From assembly GCA_944324385.1 (NCBI GenBank), contig CALUWD010000007.1:16028-80027 (forward strand): a DNA stretch of 64,000 bases. Direction: 5' to 3'. Numbering within the stretch: position 1 is the stretch's first letter; each line of letters begins with the position of its first letter. The DNA comes from Candidatus Gastranaerophilales bacterium. GTDB lineage: Bacteria; Cyanobacteriota; Vampirovibrionia; Gastranaerophilales; Gastranaerophilaceae. The notes under the pieces are model-generated. The model worked only from the letters and a program-made list of their open reading frames with translations. It was not told where the DNA came from and made no database searches. A program made the translations under genes and the position numbers. Shown piece by piece: positions 1-8,523 of the stretch.

Positions 1-57
1 AATGTCAAAGAGGACGGTGTCTGCGCTGCTGTTGAGAGGTATATTTTATGCGAATAG
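1..57 (+). CDS. C-terminal end of an unidentified upstream gene (partial)
   Basis: The first reading frame is open from the window edge for 18 codons and ends with TAG, overlapping the ispF start by 10 bases. The tail ends in the residues AAVERYILCE. Short overlaps like this are common between genes of one operon here, so a real upstream gene is plausible. The fragment is too short to identify; it does not show the usual IspD ending, although ispD often precedes ispF. Confidence 0.35.
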   Translation, partial: NVKEDGVCAAVERYILCE

Positions 58-521
58 GTACAGGGTATGATTTGCATAAATTAGTTGAGGGTAGAGCATT
101 GATTTTAGGCGGGGTAAAAATTCCTTATGAAAAAGGACTTTTGGGCCACTCAGATGCTGATGTACTTATTCATGCAATAATTGATTCACTTTTAGGCGCT
201 ATGGGTGAAAAAGACATTGGTACACATTTTCCTGATACTGATGAAAGTTTTAAAAACATAAGTAGCACTCTTTTGCTTCAAAAAACAATGCAGATAATGC
301 AAAATAACGGCTATAAAATTGTAAATGTTGATTCAAATATTATTTGTCAAAAGCCAAAGCTAATGCCCTATATTGATAAAATGAAAGAGAAACTTGCGCC
401 TCTTTTAAATATTGATGAGTCAGCCCTTTCAATAAAAGCAAAAACTAACGAGGGAGTTGATGCAATAGGCTTAGGCGAGGCAATTGCAGCTCAGTGTGTT
501 TGCTTGATTGAGAAAGTGTAA
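48..521 (+). CDS. ispF: 2-C-methyl-D-erythritol 2,4-cyclodiphosphate synthase
   Basis: IspF converts CDP-ME 2-phosphate to MEcPP and CMP in the cytosolic MEP pathway of isoprenoid synthesis. The 157-residue length is normal for the family. The family start GTGYDLH is present, with metal ligands Asp8 and His10 and a third ligand, His42, in the stretch following HSDADVL. The ending TNEGVDAIGLGEAIAA is also typical. AGAGG lies eight bases before the ATG. The stop overlaps the next start by one base (TAATG), so the two genes are probably translationally coupled. Its presence shows the MEP rather than the mevalonate route, in keeping with the prenyl diphosphate synthase at 13.3 kb. Confidence 0.96.
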   Translation: MRIGTGYDLHKLVEGRALILGGVKIPYEKGLLGHSDADVLIHAIIDSLLGAMGEKDIGTHFPDTDESFKNISSTLLLQKTMQIMQNNGYKIVNVDSNIICQKPKLMPYIDKMKEKLAPLLNIDESALSIKAKTNEGVDAIGLGEAIAAQCVCLIEKV

Positions 522-934
522 TGAAAATTAAAAAAAGTGATATTGAAATTTTTCTTGCTTTATTAGTCCTTGTTCTGGGTTATTTTTTCACAAACGGGGG
601 TGAATTTAGCGATAATTTCAAACCTGTTTCAAATGTTTGCAAGAAGGAAATGAAAGAAAAAGACTATGTGCAAAAATACTGCAAGGGCACAATAGAGTAC
701 GTTTTGAGCGATAAAACAAGAATAGACTGCTTAACTGATGAATATGCAATTGAATACGATTGGGCGCACAAGTGGGCGGAAAGTATTGGGCAGTCTTTGT
801 ATTATGCACGTATGACAGGCAAAAAGCCTGCTGTTGCAATTATTATGAAGTGTCCCGAGGATGAAAAATATATAAAAAGAATTCAACTCGCTGATGAGAG
901 GATAACAATTTTTAAAATCAAAGGTTATGAGTAG
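521..934 (+). CDS. Small membrane-anchored protein with a PD-(D/E)xK-like core
   Basis: The 137-residue protein has one hydrophobic segment at about residues 9-24 followed by a soluble part with several cysteines. The core around residues 67-95 reads as Asp69, then AIE at 76-78, Asp80 and Lys84, followed by WAESIGQSLYY. That spacing resembles the acid-acid-lysine core of PD-(D/E)xK nuclease-fold proteins, and short anchored proteins with the same WAExIGQSxYY stretch occur in other bacteria. Nuclease activity is only an inference, and the lysine is displaced from its classical place. It starts inside the ispF stop codon. The next gene is convergent with no gap between the two stops. Function unknown. 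Confidence 0.7.
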   Translation: MKIKKSDIEIFLALLVLVLGYFFTNGGEFSDNFKPVSNVCKKEMKEKDYVQKYCKGTIEYVLSDKTRIDCLTDEYAIEYDWAHKWAESIGQSLYYARMTGKKPAVAIIMKCPEDEKYIKRIQLADERITIFKIKGYE

Positions 935-1615
935 TTACCACAAGGCTTTTGGCATTAATCTTTCATAAAACCAAACAGGCACATCATCGTAGCTGCCGCC
1001 TTTAAAGTCGTATTTAAATTTTTCATCAGCCCCTATTGCAATAATAGGGATATTTGTTTCTTTTGATACTTCTTTTAATATTTCATATCCTCTTATGATG
1101 TCTGAAACTGTTGTTTCGTTTGACAAGTGAGTGTTTGAAATAAATCCTGAAAACTTTTTCCAAGGGGTTTTATTAAGCCCTGAAGAAAAATCTATATATT
1201 CAAGAATGCTTGCTTTGTCGAATGTTTCAAATTTCGATGTATTCACAACCAAATAAATTTTAAGATTTTCCTCTTGTTCAATGCCGTTTAAAATATCAAG
1301 TGTGTCTAAGCCTGTAGCACCATAACCTACATCAATTATAATGTCACCTTTTGTATTTAAGCAGTTAATTTGCTCACCTGTTACGTAGCTTCCGGCTTCG
1401 CCCAGCCCAAAGTAGTCGCTTTGTGCTATTACTTTTATGCCACGTTCTTCAAGTTCGCCAATAATAGGGCGCATACAATACGCAGGTTCTACTGTATCTA
1501 AGTCAACAAGTGTTATTTCCTTATTTTCTTTTATGTATTGCAATGCTCGATTTATCGATGTTTCGCTTTTGCCTGAGGCGTATGCGCCTGTGTATACTTC
1601 AACTGTTCTTGTCAT
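935..1615 (-). CDS. P-loop NTPase of unknown role at the end of the flagellar/signalling operon
   Basis: The 226-residue protein begins with a strand and a clear Walker A loop, GAYASGKS (residues 10-17). It continues with TLVDLDTVEP (about 36-44) and a hydrophobic strand, DIIIDVGYGATG, that could be Walker B or the equivalent. The order resembles MinD/CobQ-type NTPases, but the deviant-Walker lysine of ParA, MinD and FlhG is absent, so I do not call it FlhG. No membrane segment is seen. Its ATG overlaps the end of the REC-HD-GYP gene by 4 bases, so it is probably co-expressed with the kinase and regulator. The substrate is unknown. Confidence 0.75.
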   Translation of the reverse strand: MTRTVEVYTGAYASGKSETSINRALQYIKENKEITLVDLDTVEPAYCMRPIIGELEERGIKVIAQSDYFGLGEAGSYVTGEQINCLNTKGDIIIDVGYGATGLDTLDILNGIEQEENLKIYLVVNTSKFETFDKASILEYIDFSSGLNKTPWKKFSGFISNTHLSNETTVSDIIRGYEILKEVSKETNIPIIAIGADEKFKYDFKGGSYDDVPVWFYERLMPKALW

Positions 1616-2670
1616 TTTTCCTCTGTGTTTACATTTACGTTTGTTTGAAAATTTTCTTTAAATTTCATTTTTTCTTCATACTCTTTAACTTCCTCTAGTG
1701 CGTCAGGCAGCACTTCTTTAAAGAGTTTTACAAGTGCAGGGTCAAATTGCGTTCCCGCTTTTTCTTCTATTATTTTTACTGCTTCATCTGAACTTAATCC
1801 AGCCCTGTATGCCCTATCTGATACCATAGAATCGTAAGCATCAGCTACTGCTATAACCCTTGAGCCAAGTGGAATTTCATCACCTTTAAGTCCGTAAGGA
1901 TATCCATTTCCATCAAAATATTCGTGGTGATATTTAATTATTTCAATAACATCATAAAGTTGTTTAATGTCTTCAAGAATTTTAACCGAGTGGTGTACGT
2001 GTTTTTTAATTTCTTCAAATTCTTCCTGAGTAAGTTTTTGAGATTTATTTAAAATATCCTCTGCAACGCCAATCATACCTATATCGTGCAAAAGTCCTGC
2101 AAGTTCAATCCTGCTTTTTTCAGCGTTACTTATGTGTAGTCTTTCAGCCATTTTAAGCGAGTAAAAAGTTACACGTCTGCTTCTGCCTAATGTAAAAGAA
2201 TCCTTTGCATCGAGTGCTTCAATGATTGCTTTAATTGTACCAGAGAAAAGTTCTTTTAAATCTTTTATAAGATTTTCATTGTCAACTTTTAATTGGTGGT
2301 ACTCTAGCCCTGCTTCAACTATGTGTATAAGCTCATCAGGGTTAAAAGGTTTTTTAATGTAGCGATAAATTTTAGCGTAGTTAATCGCGTCAATTAATAT
2401 TTTAACGTCAGAATATGCTGTAACAAGTAATCTTGTTGTATTTGGACATACTTCATAAGTTCTTTTTAAAAATTCAACCCCATCCATTTGAGGCATTTTA
2501 TGGTCTGATAAAATGCAGTTAAACTCTTGATTTTTAAGTATTTCAAGGGCTTCAACAGCGCTTGTTGCTTTTGTTATATTGTATTTGCCTCTTAGTGTTC
2601 TGTACAAAAGTGCTAAATTATCAGGCTCATCATCAACAATTAATATTTTATACTGTTTTTCTTCTTCCAT
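1612..2670 (-). CDS. Response regulator with HD-GYP domain (probable c-di-GMP phosphodiesterase)
   Basis: The N-terminal receiver domain (about 1-120) has the acidic pair Asp13-Asp14, phospho-acceptor Asp56 in LSDHKMPQMDG and Lys107 in KKPF. The C-terminal HD-GYP domain (about 145-325) has the HD pair His195-Asp196 and the signature HHEYFDGNGYPYGL. HD-GYP enzymes linearise c-di-GMP in the cytoplasm. One point is odd: where the family normally has GHSxRV, this protein has GRSRRV, so Arg163 sits where a metal-binding His is usual. Activity may therefore be altered. The gene lies 3 bases after the sensor kinase gene, its likely partner, and CAGGAG precedes the ATG. It belongs to the operon that also holds flhA and a PilZ gene. 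Confidence 0.93.
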   Translation of the reverse strand: MEEEKQYKILIVDDEPDNLALLYRTLRGKYNITKATSAVEALEILKNQEFNCILSDHKMPQMDGVEFLKRTYEVCPNTTRLLVTAYSDVKILIDAINYAKIYRYIKKPFNPDELIHIVEAGLEYHQLKVDNENLIKDLKELFSGTIKAIIEALDAKDSFTLGRSRRVTFYSLKMAERLHISNAEKSRIELAGLLHDIGMIGVAEDILNKSQKLTQEEFEEIKKHVHHSVKILEDIKQLYDVIEIIKYHHEYFDGNGYPYGLKGDEIPLGSRVIAVADAYDSMVSDRAYRAGLSSDEAVKIIEEKAGTQFDPALVKLFKEVLPDALEEVKEYEEKMKFKENFQTNVNVNTEEK

Positions 2671-2673
2671 TTA

Positions 2674-4308
2674 TCAACACTCCTGAGTATCTTCAATATT
2701 TTCTTCGTTTTGATTTTTATAGTTTATTGGTAATTTTATTGTAAAAGTTGTTCCTTTGCCAACTTCTGAGTCAACTAAAATTTCGCCGTTATGATTTTTG
2801 ATAACACGATAAGTAATTGACATGCCAAGCCCTGTACCTTGTCCTACAGGTTTTGTTGTAAAGAACGGTTCAAAAACTTTTCTTAAATCTTCTTTTTTAA
2901 TACCTTCGCCTGTGTCAGAGAATTTAATTACAACATTTTCGCCCTCTTGTTTTACACTTATGGTAACAGTTCCTTCGCCTTTGATTGCGTATTGCGCGTT
3001 GTCTAAAATGTTCATAAATACTTGATTTAACTGTCCGCCAAAAGCTTCTATTTTAGGCACATTTGGTTCATAGTCTTTTATAACGGTTATTCTGTTTTTG
3101 TATTTGTTATTTAAAATATTTAAAGTGGTATCTATTTCTTTTGGAATATTAAATTGGGTAAGTACCATCTCCTCCATTCTTGAGAAATTTTTAAGGTCAA
3201 GGACAATATTTTTTGTGCGCTCTGTTCCTTCAATACAGCTTTTTATAAGGTCTTTTACATCATCTCTTATAAAATCTATGTCAATATCGGTTTTTATTTT
3301 GCTGATTTTTTTCATTTCATCTTCAGGGATTGAGTTTTCATTTGCAATGTATAGGTCGATTAATGAGAACATGTCTTTAACATATTTATCTAAAATCATA
3401 ATGTTTCCATGGATGAAATTAACAGGGTTGTTTATTTCATGGGCAATACCTGCAACTAATTCACCTAATGAGCGCATTTTTTCAGAATGCACCATCATAG
3501 CTTGGGTTTCTTTAATTTCTTGATTTGCTCTCTCAAGAGCTAAAGTTCTCTCTTGAACTTTTAATTCAAGCGAGTCATATAAATCATGGAGTTGAAAAGC
3601 CATATAATTATATGCATCAACAAGTTCGTTAATTTCAGCAAAATTGGACTCTTTCAATCTAAAATCAAAATTTCCGTTTGCAAATTCTTTAACCCCTTTT
3701 GTAAGTTCGTTTAATGGGTTTAAGATAATTTGTGAAATTATTGCGCTTGCAAAAATACCAATTAATAAAAATAGTGTTAGAAATATTTTCACATTTTCAA
3801 GTAATGAATTTAAGTATGTGGAGGCGATTCTTTGAACAGGCATACCCATGTATAGTGTGTAATCGCGAGTGCTTGAGCTGGTTTCAGTAATTTCTCGGTT
3901 TTGGTATTTTAAAAATAAATCCCTTTTGGCTTCTTGAGCACTTTTGCCTATAATCTGTGGAGAACTTGAGAAAAACACTTTATCTGTTTTGGTGTCTACC
4001 GCATATATGTAGGCTACCATATCTCTACCTTTAAGACTTTGTATTATTTCTGATATTTTGCCTGTATCATTTGCCTTAAATGCGTCGTCAAAGCTTTCTC
4101 TTAAAAGTGAAGAAAGAGAGTAGTTAAATGTGCTTAATTTTGTATTATATTCTATTGCAAGATATTTTATATGATTTAAAACATAACTCATTATTATGAT
4201 TATGATGCCTGCTATTAAAATACCTGTCATAAAAGCAAGATAAGTTCCGAGACGCTTTTTGTTGCTCTTGTGTTTTAAATTTTTTAGTTTTTCTATAATT
4301 TTACTCAT
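2674..4308 (-). CDS. Membrane sensor histidine kinase
   Basis: I chose the ATG at 4308, one base after the preceding stop. The longer frame would overlap that gene by about 70 bases. The 544-residue protein has a first membrane segment near residues 22-43, an extracytoplasmic sensor region of about 130 residues, a second membrane segment near 174-195 and a HAMP linker. A coiled stretch leads to the phospho-acceptor His290 in GIAHEINNP. The ATPase part shows the N box (NILDNAQYAI), DTGEGI and GQGTGLGMS. The HEINNP type is common in kinases paired with HD-GYP or NtrC-like regulators. It very likely phosphorylates the adjacent REC-HD-GYP protein. The signal it senses is unknown. Confidence 0.93.
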   Translation of the reverse strand: MSKIIEKLKNLKHKSNKKRLGTYLAFMTGILIAGIIIIIMSYVLNHIKYLAIEYNTKLSTFNYSLSSLLRESFDDAFKANDTGKISEIIQSLKGRDMVAYIYAVDTKTDKVFFSSSPQIIGKSAQEAKRDLFLKYQNREITETSSSTRDYTLYMGMPVQRIASTYLNSLLENVKIFLTLFLLIGIFASAIISQIILNPLNELTKGVKEFANGNFDFRLKESNFAEINELVDAYNYMAFQLHDLYDSLELKVQERTLALERANQEIKETQAMMVHSEKMRSLGELVAGIAHEINNPVNFIHGNIMILDKYVKDMFSLIDLYIANENSIPEDEMKKISKIKTDIDIDFIRDDVKDLIKSCIEGTERTKNIVLDLKNFSRMEEMVLTQFNIPKEIDTTLNILNNKYKNRITVIKDYEPNVPKIEAFGGQLNQVFMNILDNAQYAIKGEGTVTISVKQEGENVVIKFSDTGEGIKKEDLRKVFEPFFTTKPVGQGTGLGMSITYRVIKNHNGEILVDSEVGKGTTFTIKLPINYKNQNEENIEDTQEC

Positions 4309-4309
4309 C

Positions 4310-4678
4310 TTACTCGCTTTCTTCTTCGCTATTTTCTTCAAACATGCTTTGTAATGCTTCTTCGTCATTAGGAGCATCAGAAGCGAACATACTCTGTATT
4401 TTGTAGGGGTTGTCTATGGTTGGCTTAACAGGCTTTTTCTTTTTTTGAAATGGGTGAAAATCTTCCCCTTCGTCAAAAATTTTGCCAATTACAAAACCTA
4501 TAAAACCCATAGAAAGAGAAGCTGGGAAAACAATAGAGAGCATAAAAAGTATGCTGTAGTAATCCATAGAGAAATGATTTAGTAAACTTAATGCGCCAAA
4601 TGCAAGTAAGGAGGATGAAGCAAAAAGCGCGCTTAAATTTTTTTGATAGGAAATCTTTTCTTCTGCTTTATCTTCCAT
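4310..4678 (-). CDS. Small two-helix membrane protein, unknown
   Basis: The 122-residue protein has two hydrophobic segments, at about residues 17-36 and 41-66, the second ending in GFIGFVIGK. A charged C-terminal half follows, rich in Glu and Asp and ending EENSEEESE. No family is recognised. Its start overlaps the end of the PilZ gene by 11 bases, and the sensor kinase starts one base after its stop. This tight packing points to translational coupling and a link to the signalling unit, perhaps as a membrane partner of the kinase or the PilZ protein. That role is inference. Confidence 0.7.
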   Translation of the reverse strand: MEDKAEEKISYQKNLSALFASSSLLAFGALSLLNHFSMDYYSILFMLSIVFPASLSMGFIGFVIGKIFDEGEDFHPFQKKKKPVKPTIDNPYKIQSMFASDAPNDEEALQSMFEENSEEESE

Positions 4679-5288
4679 TTTCTTTGTTTTCTGTTTCCAT
4701 TAATACTTTAAATGAATATTGAACAAGTGCAATTCTGTCTATATTTGAAATTTCTTTGTAGCAACCTGAAATTGCGTATTTTGTTTGACCGTTATGTCCT
4801 TGTTCTTCAATTCTTATAGGATGTATTGTGCAATTGATTGTTAAATTATTAATTAAATTTATTTTTGCGCTGTAGTCTTTTGTTGCCTCAAGAGGCTTTT
4901 TAGTGATGAGTTTTATACCACCTGCTGAGATGTCTTCAACAGATATGATATTGTCGTTTTCACCTTCTATATCTATTGTTCCCATAAATTTTACACGTGA
5001 ATATTCTCTGCGCTGAATATTGTTGTAGTTATCAGGAATAGCAATTTTTAAGTTCTCGTTGTTGCACTCAAGTATTTTTGTTTCAAAAAATATTAAACCG
5101 TCATCACCTGAACCGAAAATCTCAACAGTTGAATTTTTTTGGTAGTCTTTTAACTCCTCGGGTGTAACTTTTGTAAGCACTATTTCAAAATCATTTTCAT
5201 TTATGTTTTTAACTTCAAAAATAGTGGCGCTTTCAAAATTTTGGGGTATTATTCTGTAATCATGACCCTTTTTTATAATTTCACGCAT
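4668..5288 (-). CDS. PilZ-domain c-di-GMP receptor (YcgR-like)
   Basis: The 206-residue protein has an N-terminal beta-rich YcgR-N-like part and a C-terminal PilZ domain (about 95-200). The c-di-GMP-binding motif RRxxxR appears as RREYSR and the second motif as DISAGGIKL. YcgR-type proteins bind c-di-GMP and brake the flagellar motor. The gene directly follows flhA (15-base gap) and GAGGAA lies before the ATG, which supports a flagellar role. It is the probable receiver for the c-di-GMP whose level the HD-GYP protein downstream would lower. Confidence 0.9.
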   Translation of the reverse strand: MREIIKKGHDYRIIPQNFESATIFEVKNINENDFEIVLTKVTPEELKDYQKNSTVEIFGSGDDGLIFFETKILECNNENLKIAIPDNYNNIQRREYSRVKFMGTIDIEGENDNIISVEDISAGGIKLITKKPLEATKDYSAKINLINNLTINCTIHPIRIEEQGHNGQTKYAISGCYKEISNIDRIALVQYSFKVLMETENKENGR

Positions 5289-5303
5289 AATTTTTCCTCA
5301 TTT

Positions 5304-7406
5304 TCATACGGCCGATATTTTTAAATCCGTTCTTATTGTTCCTATGGATTTTGCTTTTGTGTTGTTTGTTACTTCATTATATGACATTATAACAATTTGT
5401 GGGTAAGTTCTCTCGATTAATCTTCTAAAAATCAACCTTATGGGCGATGAGCATAAAATGACAGGGCGGTTTCCTGTTTGCTGAACTGCTTTTGTAAATT
5501 CATAATTTAAGCTATCCATAAGCTTTTTAACAAAATCAGGATTTAGCGTTAAGCTTTCGCCATCAGGGTTTACCCCTTGTGCTATTTGATGTTCGACGTC
5601 TTGAGAAAGTGTAATTGCAAGCAATTCACCAGTATCTGCCAGATTTTGCTTGCAAATATTTCTAGCTAATGCCTGTCTGCAATATTCTGTTAGAGCATTA
5701 TGATTTTTATTTGTCCTTGCTTGCAAGCTCATTGTTTCAAGAATTGTTTTTAAATCTCTAATTGAAACGCACTCTTTTAGCAGGTTTTGAATAATTTGTT
5801 GAACGTCAGCGGTTGAAATTTCTTTCATCAGGTCATTAACGTACTCATCAGACACCTCTTTTTTAAGATTATCAATAAGTTGTTGAACATCAGCTCTTGT
5901 AATAATTTCACTTGCATTTTTTCTTATGATTTCTGTTAAGTGAGTTGAAATAACCGCTGACGGGCTTACAACGGTGTAACCTACAGTTTCAGCGTATTCT
6001 TTATCTTTTTCTTCAATCCAAATAGCAGGAAGTTTAAAAGCGGGCTCAATTGTGTTGATACCTTTAATATTGGGGTCTTCCGCTCCACCCATAGAGTTCA
6101 TTGCAAGGGAGCGCTCAGGATAAACTTCGCCCGATTCTATTGAAACACCTTTTAATTTTACCTGATAAGTGTTTGGCGGCAGTTGTAAATTGTCCCGAAC
6201 ACGAATTGAAGGCAGCACAATACCAAGGTCAAGCGCACTTTGACGCCTTATTTGAGCTATTCTATCCAATAAGTCGCCACCTTTTTCAGGGTCTAGCAGA
6301 CTTACAAGTCTGTAGCCTATTTCAATTTCAAGTGTTTCAACATTTAAAAGCTCAAGCACACTTTCGCGAGTTGCTTTTTTGCGTTTTTTGCCGAGTTTTT
6401 GAGCTTTTTTAGCGTCTTCTTGAGCCTTTAAGTCCTCAATTTCTTTTTTCTGAATTTCTTTGTGTTTATTCCAGCCATACCAGCCTGAAGCTGCCGAAAC
6501 TAAAAGAAACGGAATTGTAGGCATACCAGGGATTATTCCCATAAAGAATAAAAGCCCCGATACAATAAATAATACTTTTGGGTTTGAAAACATTTCAAGC
6601 CCGATATCTTCACTTAATGAGCGGTCTGAACCTGATGCGCGGCTTATAATTAAACCTGTTGCGGTTGAAATAATAAGAGCCGGAATTTGAGATACAAGAC
6701 CATCACCTACTGTTAAAATGGTATATGTTGAAAGCGCAGTTGCAGGCGCCATTTTAAGCTGCAATATACCAATAATTAAGCCGCCTACTATATTTATAAC
6801 CGTAATTATAATACCGGCTGTGGCATCGCCCTTGACAAATTTTGAAGCACCGTCCATGGTACCGTAGAAATCTGCTTCTCGCTCAAGTTTTTTACGTCTT
6901 AGTTTTGCCTCTTTTTCATCAATCAAGCCCGAGTTTAAATCGGCATCAATTGAGAGCTGTTTGCCGGGCATTGAATCCAAAGTAAACCTTGCGGATACTT
7001 CAGCAACCCTGCCGGCACCGCCTGTAATTACCATAAAGTTGATAATTACAAGAATGACAAATATTACAAAACCGACAACGTAATTGCCGCCTATTACGAA
7101 TTGCCCGAAAGATTCAATAACGCTACCTGCGTTAGCCTCAAGTAAAATTAATCGGGTAGAAGTTACGTTTAACCCCAGCCTGAATAGTGTTGCAACAAGT
7201 AGTATTGTTGGAAAAGATGAATAATCAAGAGGCTCTTTTGTGTATAAACACACAAGAAGTATTAAAACGGAAAGTGAAATATTTATTGTAAGTAAAAGGT
7301 CAAGTAATTGCGGTGGCATTGGTATAACCATCATAAGGACTACGACGACCAAACCTATTGCAAAAACTATATCGTTATTTTTAAGTAATAGTGCCAGTTT
7401 ATTCAA
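5304..7406 (-). CDS. flhA: Flagellar export gate protein FlhA
   Basis: The 700-residue length and sequence are typical of FlhA, the inner-membrane ring of the flagellar type III export gate. About eight membrane helices occupy roughly residues 15-310, including the conserved cytoplasmic loop with GAGRVAEVSARFTLDSMPG and QLSIDADLNSG. The large cytoplasmic ring domain follows. The start codon is TTG at 7406: the first downstream Met lies inside the first membrane helix, and GGGAGAG sits about ten bases upstream of the TTG. It lies between flhB and the PilZ gene, in the export block of the acc-flagellar operon. Confidence 0.98.
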   Translation of the reverse strand: MNKLALLLKNNDIVFAIGLVVVVLMMVIPMPPQLLDLLLTINISLSVLILLVCLYTKEPLDYSSFPTILLVATLFRLGLNVTSTRLILLEANAGSVIESFGQFVIGGNYVVGFVIFVILVIINFMVITGGAGRVAEVSARFTLDSMPGKQLSIDADLNSGLIDEKEAKLRRKKLEREADFYGTMDGASKFVKGDATAGIIITVINIVGGLIIGILQLKMAPATALSTYTILTVGDGLVSQIPALIISTATGLIISRASGSDRSLSEDIGLEMFSNPKVLFIVSGLLFFMGIIPGMPTIPFLLVSAASGWYGWNKHKEIQKKEIEDLKAQEDAKKAQKLGKKRKKATRESVLELLNVETLEIEIGYRLVSLLDPEKGGDLLDRIAQIRRQSALDLGIVLPSIRVRDNLQLPPNTYQVKLKGVSIESGEVYPERSLAMNSMGGAEDPNIKGINTIEPAFKLPAIWIEEKDKEYAETVGYTVVSPSAVISTHLTEIIRKNASEIITRADVQQLIDNLKKEVSDEYVNDLMKEISTADVQQIIQNLLKECVSIRDLKTILETMSLQARTNKNHNALTEYCRQALARNICKQNLADTGELLAITLSQDVEHQIAQGVNPDGESLTLNPDFVKKLMDSLNYEFTKAVQQTGNRPVILCSSPIRLIFRRLIERTYPQIVIMSYNEVTNNTKAKSIGTIRTDLKISAV

Positions 7407-7428
7407 CTGTTACGCTCTCTCCCGCTTT

Positions 7429-8499
7429 TTACTTCCCTTTTGCCGAGTAGACAAATCTTAGAACTTCAGCTACAGCCACATACAGTTCTTGTGGTATTAT
7501 ACCACCAATTGGTACTAATTTGTATAAACTTTGTGCAAGTGGCTTGTTTTCTACTATTGGAATATTATTATTTTTTGCAATCTCTCTTATTTTAAAAGCA
7601 AGAAAATCGACACCTTTTGCTAAAACCTGTGGTACAGGTGTATTTTGGGGGTCGTATTTAATTGCAACTGCATAGTGCGTTGGGTTTACAACAACAACAT
7701 CTGCTTGTTTTACCGATGACATCATTTTTTGCTGCATAATTTGCATTTGAAAAGCGCGAACTTTACTTTTAATTTTAGGGTCTCCTTCTAAGTTTTTCCA
7801 TTCGTCTTTTACTTCTTGTTTTGTCATCTTTATGGATTTTTCATACTGGTAATCCTGAAATTTTTTGTCAATAATGCCAACTATTAAAAGGATTATACAT
7901 ATATTTACAATAAGTTCCATAATAACAGAACCTACAACTACAAAACTTGTATTTACATCCATTCCAATTGTTGCGAAAAGGTCGCCTTTTCTTTTATTTA
8001 TTACATTAAACCCTACAAGCCCCACTGCAGTTAGTTTTGCGAGTGATTTTACAAGCTCCATCATGGTTTTTGGTTCAAAAAAATTAAATTTTTTCAGGAG
8101 CATTTTTATCATATTCCCCGGCATTAACTTGTCAAAATTAGGTTTTAGCGCCTCTTTTGCAAACAGTGCGCCTGTTTGCAACCTTAAAATTAGTGCTGCG
8201 CCAATAGATAAAAGAAAAAGAAAAGGTATAAGAATCTCTCCTGTCACTTTTGCATACGGCACAAAAATCCCAATAGGATTGGATTCATTAATATCTTTAG
8301 GGTTAAGGTGAGTAAAAGTTTGATATAAAATATTTTGAATTTTTTGCAACATTGACGATGAGAGCATATACATAAGTCCAACGCCCAAAGTCAGCATAAG
8401 TGAGGATGTAAAATCCTGACTTTTTGCAATATTTCCTTTTTCTCTTTCTTTCTCTCGCCGCTTGGGGGTGGCGCTTTCTGTTCTTTCTTCGTTAGCCAT
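7429..8499 (-). CDS. flhB: Flagellar export switch protein FlhB
   Basis: FlhB controls substrate switching from rod/hook to filament subunits. The 356-residue protein starts with the family hallmark ERTESATPKRREKEREKG. Four membrane helices and the cytoplasmic domain follow, with the self-cleavage motif NPTH at residues 272-275, cut between Asn and Pro in known homologues. The spacing to fliR (24 bases) and flhA (22 bases) fits one transcript. The ribosome-binding site before the ATG is weak, so translation may depend on coupling. Confidence 0.98.
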   Translation of the reverse strand: MANEERTESATPKRREKEREKGNIAKSQDFTSSLMLTLGVGLMYMLSSSMLQKIQNILYQTFTHLNPKDINESNPIGIFVPYAKVTGEILIPFLFLLSIGAALILRLQTGALFAKEALKPNFDKLMPGNMIKMLLKKFNFFEPKTMMELVKSLAKLTAVGLVGFNVINKRKGDLFATIGMDVNTSFVVVGSVIMELIVNICIILLIVGIIDKKFQDYQYEKSIKMTKQEVKDEWKNLEGDPKIKSKVRAFQMQIMQQKMMSSVKQADVVVVNPTHYAVAIKYDPQNTPVPQVLAKGVDFLAFKIREIAKNNNIPIVENKPLAQSLYKLVPIGGIIPQELYVAVAEVLRFVYSAKGK

Positions 8500-8523
8500 A
8501 CTTTATATTATAAACTTTTCTTT

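Noticed and set aside
935..1615. FlhG annotation for the P-loop protein
   Set aside because: The deviant Walker A of FlhG/MinD (KGGxGKT) is absent and the rest does not match FlhG.
5304..5500. Small plus-strand frames within flhA and other large minus-strand genes
   Set aside because: They lack ribosome-binding sites, have biased composition and lie antisense to well-supported genes.
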